A stretch of DNA of 64,000 nt from Phytophthora sp. 'mugwort' (lineage: Eukaryota > Oomycota > Peronosporomycetes > Peronosporales > Peronosporaceae). Each line of letters begins with the position of its first letter. The first letter of the stretch is position 1. Under the pieces are notes generated by a model. The model was not told where the DNA came from and did not search any database. It saw nothing but the letters and a program-made list of their open reading frames with translations. The DNA lies in contig JAUCEF010000018.1 of assembly GCA_033558025.1 (NCBI GenBank), positions 4,402,001 to 4,466,000 of the forward strand, given 5' to 3'. Both the position numbers and the translations under genes were made by a program. Shown here in pieces: positions 35,206 through 46,700 of the stretch.

Positions 35206-36863
35206 ATGGAGCTGCTGTTACGCCGCGCCGCGTCGGCGAGTGCGCTGCCCCAGGGCCGCGTGCTCGTAGCCACCTACCGCTCCAAGCGCATCCAAGCCAA
35301 GCGGGAGGCCTTCCGCGTTGCCAGCAACCTCCCCACCAGCGACAAGAAGAACAAGCAGCAGAAAGGCCCGCGGAAACCCCCGCAGCGCAAGAGCGAGCGA
35401 CACGAGGCACCGCCGCGCGTTGAGCAGCCGCCGCGTCCTACGCTGGAGGAGATTGACCGGGAATGGGCCAAGATGCGTCAGCGCACAATGATCGTCCCAC
35501 CTGCTGTGATGCCGGCGCGAACGCGTAAGGAGATCGAGAACAAGAGACGCATGAGACGTCTTGGCCTGCTGTCGGACGACGAGGAAGAGGATAACGACGG
35601 CACGGGCGCCTTTGACCCCCGCAACAAGGGATTTGTGGGACGACGGCCGACGCGTGAGCGGGAGGCACCATCCAACCCGCAGCACTTCTACGATGGACGA
35701 CCTTCTAGAGCGGAGAAGGATGCCAATGACGAGAGATATAGGAAGACGGGACGTATACCAGCGCGACGACCAGTGTCGATGAAGGACAAGCAGTTCACAA
35801 ACATCCAGGCAGCCCCGGATGATGTGGTGGAGCGCGAGTTCTTGATCCCTGACGAACCAGCCAACCCGAAGGCGCTGGATCTGGCAGTGATAGGACGTCC
35901 AAATGCAGGCAAGTCGTCCATCATGAACAGCCTGTTGAACGTGACGGTGTCGGCAGTGTCGCCCAAGTACAACACGACCCGCGACCGTATTCTGGGCATC
36001 TTGACGGAGGGCGGCGCGCAGCTTTCGTTTTACGATACGCCTGGACTTATTAAGCCGAAGGAGAGCCACGAGTATGTGCAGACGCTAGTGACTACGGCAG
36101 CAGAAACACTGCAGGGTGTGGATTTGTCGATGCTGGTCGTAGACTCGGTTAAACGTCTCGATGAAGCCGCTCTGCAGGCATTGGAGAAGGTGCTGACCAC
36201 CTCGGCGCAAGTATGCTCGCCTACGATGCTCGTGATGAACAAGTACGACCTCGTTGGGAAGCGCGAGAAGATCAATCTGGATTTCAAGGTGAAGGAGCTG
36301 TCGCAGATGGTCGAAGAGATCTATGCCAAGCACTACGACGCTGATGGAGCATCGTTGCAGCTCGACCCACTGGCTTATATCGGTGAGAACAGTATCAAGG
36401 TTTCGGCCGTGAAGGGCTACGGTATGGACGAGTTGAGGAAGACTCTGCTCTCGCTAGCGGTCGACCGACCGTGGAGTTACCATTCGTCTATGCATTCCGA
36501 CATGTCGGACCTTGACTTGGTGACGGAAATTATCCGCGAGAAGCTTTATTGCCGATTCAACAAGGAGCTGCCATACACGTTCGAGCAGGAGAACGTCGGC
36601 TGGACCAGATTCAAGGACAAGAGCATCCGCATCGACCAGGATATTTTCGTATGTTGCCTGCATTGTTTGATGCCTAGATCACCTATCTCATTTATTATTT
36701 CGATTCCTGACTAATGCTACAGGTTCCTGCTGCTCGCGTCCGCAAGATGGTGGTGGGACACAACGGCGACACCGTCCGCTCCGTGGGCATGGCGGCTCGA
36801 GACGAGATCGAACAGTTGCTGAAACGCCGCGTTCACTTATACCTGAACGTTCGTGTCCGCTAG
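35206..36863 (+). CDS. Era-type GTPase, probably mitochondrial, 527 aa, two exons
   Basis: The ATG at 35206 is chosen because it follows AT-rich upstream DNA and opens an Arg/Ala/Ser-rich, acid-free N-terminus typical of a mitochondrial presequence. Exon 1 ends at 36648 and exon 2 is 36723-36863. G1 is GRPNAGKSS (residues 230-238), G3 DTPGL, G4 NKYD, followed by a KH-like RNA-binding region with IRIDQDIFVPAARVRKMVVGHNGDTVR. The order GTPase then KH identifies the Era family; mitochondrial Era (ERAL1) chaperones small-subunit rRNA during ribosome assembly. An N-terminal extension of about 190 charged, Lys/Arg/Glu-rich residues is longer than in bacterial Era (about 300 aa in total). Mitochondrial localisation is inferred. 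Confidence 0.9.
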
Positions 36864-37069
36864 ACCTCGACCTGGGCTTGGCAATAGATAGATTTCTTGC
36901 AGCAACTTAAGATCCAGTTAAATGACATGGTTTAAATAAAGCGCAGTTATAACATCTTCTAATCGAAATACCGGTAAACCTTTCTTCTGTTCAATTATCG
37001 TGGTGAAAGTCCAAGCGACCCAAACGCATTCGAAAAGGTGCGAGCATTCTAGAAAAGCGCCTCCAAAAG

Positions 37070-38432
37070 ATGGAGTTCAAGCACGAGGGCAACGCTCTGT
37101 TTGTGGACGAAGCGTACGAGGATGCAGTGCGCAGTTACACGCGCGCATTGGAGAAGCAGCCGCAGGACGCAGACGCTCTTTCCAAGCGCGCAGCGGCGTA
37201 TCTTAAGCTGCACAAACTCCAAGAGGCTGCTGCCGACTCCTCGCGAGCCACCGAACTGGATGCGACTCTGCACATGGCACACCTGCGTCACGGGTGAGTG
37301 CTACATCATGCACTAATTTTTGATTAGAACCAGTTTCGCTAATGAGTGGCTGGGTGGTTGCAGCGTGGTGCAATTCGAGCTGGAAAAGTTTGCGGAGGCC
37401 AAGCGAGCGTTCCAGCGCGGTAAAGAGGCAGTGCCGAAGACGAACGAGGCGCTGACCAAACGCTTTCAGACGTGGATCCGCAAGTGCGACGCTGAGCTGG
37501 ACGGTGAGTGCAAGGTATAGGGATGCTTGCAACAGCAGGTCGCTAACGTGTTGTGGCATGGATTCCAGATGACGATGAGGGCGATCTAGTTATTCCTGAT
37601 GAACCTGCACCAGTGCAAGCCGCAGCTTCAAGCAACCAGAGCGCTGCTGCAGTTGCGCCGCTGCCAGGAAAGCCGACGATCCGGTGAGATGACATTGCTT
37701 TGTTGGATTTTGGGAATTGATACTGACGTGGTTGATGTAGTCATGAATGGTATCAGTCCGGCATATATGTGACGGTCTCGATCCTCCAGAAGAAACTTGG
37801 TCAGGAAGACGTTCAAATCAGTATTGAACCGAAGAAGCTTCTTGTGCGAGTCAAACTCGACGGCGAGTTCGTGGAGGCTTATAACGAGGCTCTCTTCGAC
37901 GAAGTCGTCCCGGATGAGAGCTCGTACAAGGTTCTGGGCTCGAAGGTGGAGCTGAAACTCAAGAAGAAGAGCAGCGGCATGCACTGGGACAAGCTCGAGG
38001 AGGCCGTATATCAGTCGGGCGCACAGGTTGTGACCGGTCCTGCCGCTGTCTTTGAGGCTAAGCCGGAGCAGGTCCCGCGTCCGTACTCGAGCAGCCGCGA
38101 CTGGAACCAGATCGAGAAGGCTATCGGCAACGAGCTAGAGGCGGAGAAGCCCGAGGGCGAGGAGGCGATGCAAAAGCTATTCCGAGATATTTATGCCAAG
38201 GCTGACGAGAACACGCGCAAGGCTATGAACAAGTCCTTCGTACGTGGCCACTCTGCGTGGTCTGGTGAAGTTGTGGCACTAACTCGCGTTACTCTGATTG
38301 TGTCTCTTCTTGTTCATCCAGCAAACTTCGGGTGGGACCGTGCTGTCCACCAACTGGAAGGAGGTGGCTGAAAAGGATTACGAGAAGGAGCGGACGGCCC
38401 CGAACGGAATGGAGTGGAAGAAGTGGGGATAA
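37070..38432 (+). CDS. sgt1: SGT1 co-chaperone (TPR-CS-SGS), 362 aa, five exons
   Basis: Exons are 37070-37293, 37364-37503, 37569-37683, 37741-38239 and 38322-38432; all have GT/AG junctions and the phases close (1089 nt). Residues 1-120 contain TPR units (HEGNALFVDEAYEDAVRSYTRAL, DADALSKRAAAYLKLHKL). An acidic linker follows, then the CS (p23-like) domain from HEWYQSG to VELKLKKKS (about 160-250). The SGS region has SSRDWNQIEKAI, KLFRDIYAKADENTRKAMNKSF, TNWKEV and a terminal GMEWKKW. SGT1 bridges HSP90 with SCF ubiquitin ligases and, in yeast, kinetochore assembly; in plants it supports immune receptors. The gene ends 175 bp before the CenH3 start codon, in the same direction. Confidence 0.95.
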
Positions 38433-38607
38433 AGGACTCGAACTTGAAGCTCTACACACGTCACATCAAAATTCTCATAATGCAACGATGTGATTCGTTA
38501 TTGTAACTCAATATTCACAATGCTCTTCCTTTCCCATAAAAACTATCGGCGACAATTTCAAGTCTTTGAATATAGTCTAGGCGTCTAGGCGGGTAGTGTA
38601 GGAAGCC

Positions 38608-39312
38608 ATGTCGTCGCCGCCACCCGCGAGCGATGCCTCCAGCAGCAGTGTCACGGACAGCGGCACCGATGAGTCCACACCACCGAACTCTCCAGCACCG
38701 TTCGCTGCCACCAGGCGCGGTCCCGGGCCGGTCCGACTGGCCGTAGCAGCGTCGTCCGCGTCCTCTGTGCCAACGCCGTCCCCGCCGCCCAACCTGCCTG
38801 CGCGCCGGCCATCCGTGGCCCCCGTGGGCCGCCAGGCCGCCATCCACGCCACCCCCACAGCACCGAGACGCAAGCGCAAGGCAACTCCGCCGCGTCGACG
38901 ACCCAGTAGCCCCGCGACTACCATGCAGACCGTTAAGACCAGGAGGAAAGCCGGCGAGATGGCACTCCGGGAAATTCGGCTGCTGCAGCGCTCCACCAAG
39001 TTACTGCTGCGGAAGCTGCCCTTTGCACGTGTAGTGCGGGAAATCCAGACGGAGTTCACGGGTGTGGGCTACCGCTGGCAGGCTGAGGCGCTGCTAGCGT
39101 TGCAAGAGGCTACCGAGACGTACCTTGTCCGCACCTTCGAAGACGCGTACGTGGTGTTTAGAGGGGGTGTAAGAAGGGTTACATACTGATAAGTTTGGTA
39201 TTTGTTGGCATGCAGGAACTTGTGTGCTATTCACGGCAAGCGCGTGACGCTGCAGGTGAAGGACATTCAGCTGTCGTTGCGGATTCGCGGCATTCGACCG
39301 ACGGCTTCGTAA
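38608..39312 (+). CDS. cenH3: Centromeric histone H3 variant (CenH3/CENP-A), 211 aa, two exons
   Basis: Exon 1 is 38608-39146 and exon 2 is 39216-39312; the join gives [14 protein letters not shown], matching the H3 alpha2-loop2 region. Residues 1-115 form a long Pro/Ser/Ala/Arg-rich tail unlike the conserved canonical H3 tail. The histone fold follows ([25 protein letters not shown] through [14 protein letters not shown]). CenH3 hallmarks are visible: loop 1 has one extra residue (TGVGYRW against the shorter canonical loop), Trp occupies the loop-1 aromatic position, Ala replaces the H3 Gln after KLPF, and the tail is divergent. It would replace H3 in centromeric nucleosomes and mark the kinetochore site. 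Family placement is strong from the fold alone. Confidence 0.95.
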
Positions 39313-40259
39313 AGAGAGCGAGGTCCGAGGGTATTCAGACGAGGGTGTGATGAACACTTTGTTTTATTTTTTGCACAATTGGGCGTGTATACATGCACCT
39401 GCAGCTGTCTTGATGGTGAAAATTTGTATTTATTTCCTGTTGGTGTTGAAAGCTCGGGCGTGCGATGATGTCGGTGCCAAGTGGTTGCAGGTTGTTTATC
39501 CGGACGGTGCGTGTATCTGTTACTGCGGAGGAGTGATACTGCCCATTTGCAGTGAGCATGTCGTGACGATCGACAAAAGTTGCTACAGTATTCCCAGCTC
39601 AGGAGTGGCTTCGTTAGCAGAGGTGTCAGTGCCGTTGAGGTTGATGTCTGGAGCTTGTTCTGCCGCAGAGTCAAAATGAAGACGCAGTTATGATATTTAT
39701 GTTTTGCTACACAGCATACTGCACACTGAAGGCGTGCTTTGGTGTGTCAAGTTATCAATAGTGGTGTCGACGATAACATTATCGGTGAACGTCTTCATCG
39801 CCATTCAAGACCGCACAAATAGAGCGACCGAGACTTCAGCATCTTTGCAGTCTGCGTCGCCACAGAATTACAGTGGACTTGACAACACCACAGATGTGAC
39901 GCTTGATGGTGAACCGGGCCACGCTTCCGTTCCCTTGAAACGATCCTGAAGCCGCTGAAGCGAGGCACGAGGCTTCAGAGGCTTGGAAAAAGTTAAGCGT
40001 CCGAGACGACGCTTGGCCAGACCTTGTCCGATTACAGCCATAGTCCCCAAGCACTGATTTCATTCCAAAACGATGATGCATAAGTGACTGCAACTAGTGA
40101 CAAATATGCAACAACAACACATACCAATGAATGACCGCTACGCTGTGGACAATAGTGCTTGCAGGATGGCAATCCAGACGTGCATCTGTAAACAACGGTC
40201 ACGCTAGTTAGCAACGGAGCCGACATCTATTTTTTTGAAGTACACGGCGGATTTGAAGC
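39313..40259. other. Intergenic, no gene seen
   Basis: An open frame of 110 codons at 39347-39679 and another of 81 codons at 39704-39949 contain hydrophobic stretches but no recognised domain, and neither has a convincing gene structure. The interval lies between the 3' end of CenH3 and the 3' end of a convergent ankyrin gene. Confidence 0.4.
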
Positions 40260-42670
40260 TTACTCGCGCGAATCAAACAGCTGCTTGGCAGTTCGCTTCC
40301 ACTCAGCAACAATGGCTCTTGCATCCTTCCCGTTCGATATCGGGCCAAGCTTAATGGCCACCTCGTACTCGCTTTCTGGGTCCAGGAACTGGTAGTCTTG
40401 AAACAACTCCTATGTCCAATGCAGAAGACCATGAGATTAAATTACCAGGTTATCAACAACACTTAGAACAAACCTGCTCGCTGCTCGCTTGGTCCTCGTA
40501 TTTGTTGCCTGGCTCTCGCTCCCATATCCGTTTGACTGCAACGTAGGGATGTAGCCGAGAAGAAAACGCTCCTGCGAAATATGCCTTTAGAGTGACAGGT
40601 TCTTTTCCACCGTAGTCGCGATCTGCGGACACAGGCATGACGACGAGCCAAGTTACTTCATGACATCACAGCGCTAAAGCCCCGCATTGCATGAACTCAC
40701 CCAGCCGAATCTCACGAGTCTGAGAATTGTAATCGGTCGCAAAATACTCTTCTGAGCCGATTGCAAGGCGGTCCTCCAGCGGAAAATACTTAGACGCATC
40801 CTCTGACACAACTGCAACGTTGCTTTCCGGTGTCACCGTAATGTATCCCGGGAAAGCTTGGGTTGATGCCTTAAAAAGCACAGCATAAAACCACACTTCG
40901 CGGGTCTTCGCTATATATGAAGTCTGGTCAGCATAATACAGTGTTGCGCGAGGATCCACTGCAAGTGACGTGGACGAAGAGGATATCGAGCACTTCCGCG
41001 GTGGCGACGCGACCAAAGTTTTATCGCAAGATTCCTTCATGGCCACGTCTTCATCAATAGGTGCTGGTTGAGTAGTTAAGTCCGCAGCTGGGTCGCTCAA
41101 CGGTTCCACCATTTCCAGCTTGAGACCCTGAACTAGCTTCGACAGCACTCCAACCCAACTCGGGCCAGTGGGCGCTCCACTGTTTAGCGCAGGCGAAATG
41201 AGTGACATGCCATAGCTATCAGCCTCAAGTTTGAGGTCATTAACAAAATCTGGGTCCCAGAAAATTGTGTTGGCAAAAACTGTCTCCATCCGAACCACTT
41301 GACAAGCAGGTACAACATCATACAGCATGGGGACCCGCTCTTGGAGGACTCGATCGAAATCCACGCTGTCTTGATGTGATCCTGCCGCAAATCATCAAAC
41401 TTAAGCATTAGTCGTCAATGACGAAATTCACAGCGCTCTAGAGCAAATAATACCTTCTAGAAGTGCATTCACCAAGGCTGTCGTCTGACGAGTAAACGCA
41501 CTGGAGTGCTGTTGAAGTGTGAACCGCGACAATCCACGAAGGAATAGAGCTGACGCAAGCGCTTTCTACCGTTTCAACACCCATATCATGGTCGTTAGTG
41601 TACCTAGCAGCTCTTGCAGTGACTAATCAAAGATACTTACAGATAGCGGAATTGACTTTGATCTGGAACTACAGCCTGATACAGCAAATATCGTACACAG
41701 TCAGACAAAGCACACAGCGAAGCACAACAAAATACCCACAACACGCGTCCTACTCCGCATCACCGCACTTTCTGCATCCACCAGAATGCGAACGACCTCC
41801 TCCGGTGGCCTCGATAGTGTCCGAACGAGCGACAGCGCCGTAAGACCGGATCTGTCCTGAGCGGCTGGATCAGCTCCTCGTTCAAGCAATGTTTGAACCA
41901 CCTGTCCGGCACAAACCATCACCATTCAGCACACCTGACTAGACTCACTCAGCTCAAGAAAATCTCTCTCTACCTCTTGATACCCTCCCATTGCTGCAAC
42001 ATGTAGCGGCGTCCGTCCAAACTGCCACGACATCACCGAAACATCAGCACATTTCTTACACTAACAAACTGCGAGTCTTTCTGCTTCCTACCACATCCCG
42101 CACGTTTGGGTCGAAGCCCACTCTATCCACGAGCACGTGCACGAGCTTGACCTTGACGTTCTGTCGAGCAGTGGAGACCCCCACGGCCACGTGGAGCAGT
42201 GTAGCCCCTGCCTCATTGCGGACCGTTCTGAGGTCCAGTCTCCAGTGCCGCAGCCCATCACGCGTAGGGATAGAGCCTGTATCCAGGTACGTCTTGAGCA
42301 CCGCCGTCTTCCCGGCACTGGCCTGGTCGAACAAAGCGTGCAGGACCCCGTTAGCCGAGCCCTTGGCTGTCGCGTACTGCGCCGCTTGTCGGAAGGCCAC
42401 GTCTTCTTCCTCGCGGCGCGCAACGGCGGTCAGTAGCTGCGCCCGGAGCTGGATAAGCTGCAGCTGCAATACGGCGGGGTCCGACGACGCGGGTTCACGG
42501 GCGTTTGGGGCGCTGCTAAGGCATGTGGGGGACAAAATCTGACGGCACGAAAGCTCCAAATGCTGCAGACGTTGTTGCGCCTCGTCCACCATGTCAAGCA
42601 GCGAGCGCTCCGCTGCCTGCCCGTCGGCGGAGCTCGCAAAAGGGAAGGACACAGATCCCAGCTCGGACAT
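40260..42670 (-). CDS. Ankyrin-repeat protein with unknown C-terminal half, about 639 aa, eight exons (model)
   Basis: The N-terminal part is firm: exons 42670-42092, 42021-41974 and 41901 onward join to give three ankyrin repeats (TLLHVAVGVS, FGRTPLHVAAMGGYQEVVQTLLERGADP, GLTALSLVRTL...VVRILVDAE). Exons at 41565-41454, 41381-40701, 40622-40474 and 40409-40260 form a second continuous frame set, ending FDSRE. No ATG was found for that second set. A 35-bp exon (41675-41641) and a donor at 41736 link the two parts with correct phases. If that donor is not used, the ankyrin protein would stop at 41701 (275 aa) and the rest would be a separate gene with unknown start. The C-terminal half, with WFYAVLFKAS, EPVTLKAYFAG and an acidic Ser-rich middle, is not recognised. 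Confidence 0.55.
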
Positions 42671-43761
42671 GGAATTAATTCGAAATGGCGGAGGATAGAG
42701 TTTTGATTGGTTAATGAGTTGTCCAAGGTTATAAGGGTATGCCGCGGATATAACGGATCAATTCTGTAATGCTGATGCGTCACAGTGAAGTGTCTGCCTG
42801 AGCTACGGAGACAATGCATATGCAGTTAATTGCTGCTCAAGCAGTAGCAACTACTTCCGCACGTCGCGAGTGAAATGTACTTACCGTAGCTGTGCACGAC
42901 CACCGACGAGCTCTGACCTGGCGGCACCACCGGCACACGAAGGTCGAACTCTGATTGCAGCCATAGATGCAAGACTTGGTACATGTACTCACATTGCTGG
43001 GTAGAGAGAGTGAACGGATACGTGCTAATAATCCGGCCGACATTCTATACTGGTAGATGCAGGACAATATGCCAGCGCGACTAGCTTGTGCAAAGGACAA
43101 GGTACTGCACACGGTGACAGTATAGTAATGATCATGGGCAACGGGGATCGTCTGCCCACACGGTACACGCGTTTGCGACAGGCAAGGACGTCAGGCTTGG
43201 CCGGCAGCCACCACCGCCGTGCTACAGATCTGCATATTGTGCAGTGCATAACCCTCCGCATAGCTTGTGTCGGCGCGAACGCGTGTGTACAGTGGCCGCT
43301 CGTCGCGCGGATAGTTGTACCAGCTTGGTTATCTGGATTAACGTGTGAAACCCACCCCCTACTGCGCCGACTACAGCATCTCGCTAGAATTCACACTACA
43401 CACACTGCAAAAGTACAGTTTTACATCTCCTTTTAGGCAGCGTACACTCTAATTAAACCTACAAGTATACATATTTAAGGAGGGATATCACCATATCTTT
43501 TGAAAGAAGTATGATGTATGATCTGAGGTTATACATTTATCAAGTTGCGAAGAAGTTGTACGGCACATCTATGTACCTGCATTACGGTGTACAAAGTGTG
43601 ACTCACTTCGTCGAATCATCTGGCGCGATTGACTACTATGTCACAGTACAGTAGGACGGTACAGTGGCGCGCGTCGACTCTGCACGGTTGACCTTACGAC
43701 CTCCCCGCGCGCGCACTCACTTCACTCTCCCCACTACGGAATAAGCTTGAGAAGGGCAACC
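42671..43761. promoter_or_regulatory. Divergent intergenic region upstream of the giant PAS kinase
   Basis: This 1.09-kb interval separates divergent genes. TCACTTC at 43717-43723, within a pyrimidine-rich CACTCACTTCACTCTCCCC tract and about 40 bp before the kinase ATG, fits the oomycete initiator core YCAYTYY. No other element was recognised, and no coding frame in the interval is supported. Confidence 0.35.
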
Positions 43762-46700
43762 ATGGGGAAACATAAGAAACCCCCGCCGGGGATGGCCACG
43801 GGGCCGCCCCCAACACCCCCGCTCGACAATAACGCGGTCGAGACGAAGCAGAGCGCCATGAAGGATCCGTCTCCGAGCCTCGGGTCGCAGGCGGAAGCGC
43901 TGGCGCAGCTGCTGCTGGACGCTAACGCGCCCGCCGTCGGCGTGGACGTGGCGGGTCGCGTGACAGTCTGGAACAAGCGCCTGGTCGACATCACGGGCTT
44001 CCGCGCCGAGCGCGTGTTAGGTCACCCCATCTCCGACTTTGTCTACGGTGCGCAGCGCAAGGGCGAGATCATGGAGACTATCGAAGCCTGCATTGAGGAC
44101 AGGCGGTCGGTGCTGGAGCTGCGCATCCCGCTGCTCACGACCACGGGCCGCAACGCCCAAGTGTTGACCAATATGACGCCGCTGCTGGCTGAGGACGGCA
44201 TGTGCGTGGGCGCTTACGGTGTCGGCCAGGACGTGACTGAGTGGGCCATCCAAGAAAAGCAGTACGCCACCGTCATAATGCAGGCCAACGCGCCCATCAT
44301 CGAGCTTGACAGGGAGGGCAACATCACAGTCTGGAACTCCAAGACTGAGTCTATGACGGGATACGCTAGTGTGGACATGGTGGGCGAGCCGCTTCTGCCC
44401 GTCGTGGATCGGAACTTCCGGAAGATCGTGTCGGAGAAGATCGACCAAGCACTCTCAGGAATCGCAGGCGCAGACTTTGAGTTGCCGCTGGTGACTGCGC
44501 GAGGATCCAGAGTCGAGATTGTGCTGTGTTTAACGCCGAGATTCGATACCCTAAGGTCAGTGGTGGGAGTTGTTGCTATCGGACAGGATGTGACGGAGAG
44601 AAACACAAAGGAGATGGAATACAGGAAGCTTATCGAGACGGCCAATGCACCCATTTTTGGCGTGGATACACAAGGACGAGTGGTGATTTTCAACACCAAG
44701 GCGTCGCAGATCAGTGAATACTCGCCTGAAGAAGTGATGGGCGTGGATCTGGTCGACACTCTTATTTCAGAAGATGTCCGGTCCGAAGTGGCTGCTGTAT
44801 TTCAGAAAGCATTTCAAGGAATCGAGACGGCAAACTTTGAGTTCCCATTGGTCACGAAGACTGGCCGAAAAGTGGAGATCCTGCTGAATGCCACACCACG
44901 ATACGATCACACAGGACAGCTCGTGGGTGTCGTCGGGATTGGTCAGGATATAACCGACCGTATTATCCAGGAGAAGGAGTACAGCCGACTGATCGACACC
45001 GCCAACGCCCCGATCTTTGGTGTGGATTGCAACTTCGAAGTGATCATCTGGAATAAAAAGGCAGCATCTATTACAGAGTACACAAACGAAGACACCATCG
45101 GCGAGACAATTTTCAACTTTATATCCGAAGACTATCGTGATGCGGTTGGTGAGGTCCTATCGAGAGCTATGGAGGGCGAAGGGACAGCAAACTTTGATTT
45201 CCCATTGATCACGAAGAGTGGACGGCGATTGGATATTCTGCTAAACGCAACACCAAAGTACGACCATTTTGGGAACATTTGCGGTGCCGTGGGAATTGGC
45301 CAGGACATCACAGACAGACGTGCTCAAGAGCAGGAATACACACGCCTCATTGATACCGCGAACGCGCCTATTTTCGGTGTGGATGAAAATGGGTGTGTAA
45401 ATACGTGGAACCGGAAAGCTGCTGACACTACACAGTACTCGAACGAAGAGGTCCTTGGGGTGAATTTGGTCAAAAACTTCATCCCGGACGACTTCCAGGA
45501 GGCAGTGTGGACAGTGCTATCTCAAGCGCTAGAAGGGCAAGAAACTGCCAACTTTGAATTCCCCCTTATTACAAAGGACGGTCGTCGCGTAGAGATTTTG
45601 CTGAACGCCACCCCGCGCTACAATGAGAAGGGCGTTGTGATTGGCGTTGTTGGGATCGGTCAGGATATTACCGTGCGCATGGCTCAAGAAAAGGAAACCA
45701 ACCGACTTATCCACTCGGCAAACGCTCCGATTTTTGGAGTAGATCAGGCTGGTCGAGTGAATATTTGGAATCTAAAGGTGGCAGAAATCACCCAGTTTTC
45801 ATCCGAAGAAATTATGGGTAAAGATCTGGTAAATCGGTTCGTAGCCGAAGACCATCGTGAGTCAGTGGGGCTATTGCTTCAGAAAGCTCTCCAAGGAGAG
45901 CAGACTGGCAACTTCGACTTCCCTCTCATCACTAAAACAGGACGGCGAGTCGAAATCTTGCTGAATGCCACACCTAGATATGACGAGCTGGGACAGATTT
46001 TCGGTGTGATGGGAATAGGCCAAGACATCACGGAACGTATTGCTCAAGAGCAGGAGTACATCCGCTTGATCGATACTGCCAATGCCCCCATCTTTGGTGT
46101 CGATAGCGAAGGTCGTGTTAATATTTGGAACAAGAAGGCTGCTGAGATCATGCAGTACACGACGGATGCAGTGATGGGTGAGAAACTGGTGGAGAAGTAC
46201 ATTACGAAGGACTACCAGGAGGCTGTGAGCAACGTGTTGTCTGAGGCCCTGGACGGCGTCGAAACGGCAAACTTCGAGTTCCCACTGATCACTAAAGCTG
46301 GTCGACGTGTAGAGATCTTACTGAATGCCACACCTCGATACAACGAGCACGGCGCTGTAATTGGCATGGTCGGTATCGGCCAGGATATTACAGACCGTAT
46401 TGCACAAGAGCAAGAGTATATGAGGCTGATTGATACGGCAAATGCTCCGATTTTCGGCGTAGATATCAATGGGCGTGTGAATATCTGGAACAGAAAGGCG
46501 GCCGATACAACGAAGTACACAAATGCAGAAGTTTTGGGTAAGGACCTGGTAGCTGAGTTCATTTCGGAGGAGTACAAGGTACCTGTTCGGTGCGTGTTGG
46601 AGAAGGCGTTCGAAGATGTTGAGACTGCAAATTTTGAGTTCCCGTTGATTACGAAGGCCGGTCGACGTGTAGAGATTTTGCTGAATGCAACTCCTCGCTA

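Noticed and set aside
39347..39949. Two small plus-strand frames with hydrophobic stretches after CenH3
   Set aside because: No domain, no splice or promoter support, and base composition resembles untranslated sequence.
43762..43782. Possible N-myristoylation of the giant kinase (starts MGKHKK)
   Set aside because: Gly2 is present, but Lys at position 6 does not fit the usual small or hydroxyl residue, so only the C-terminal CaaX is proposed as a lipid site.
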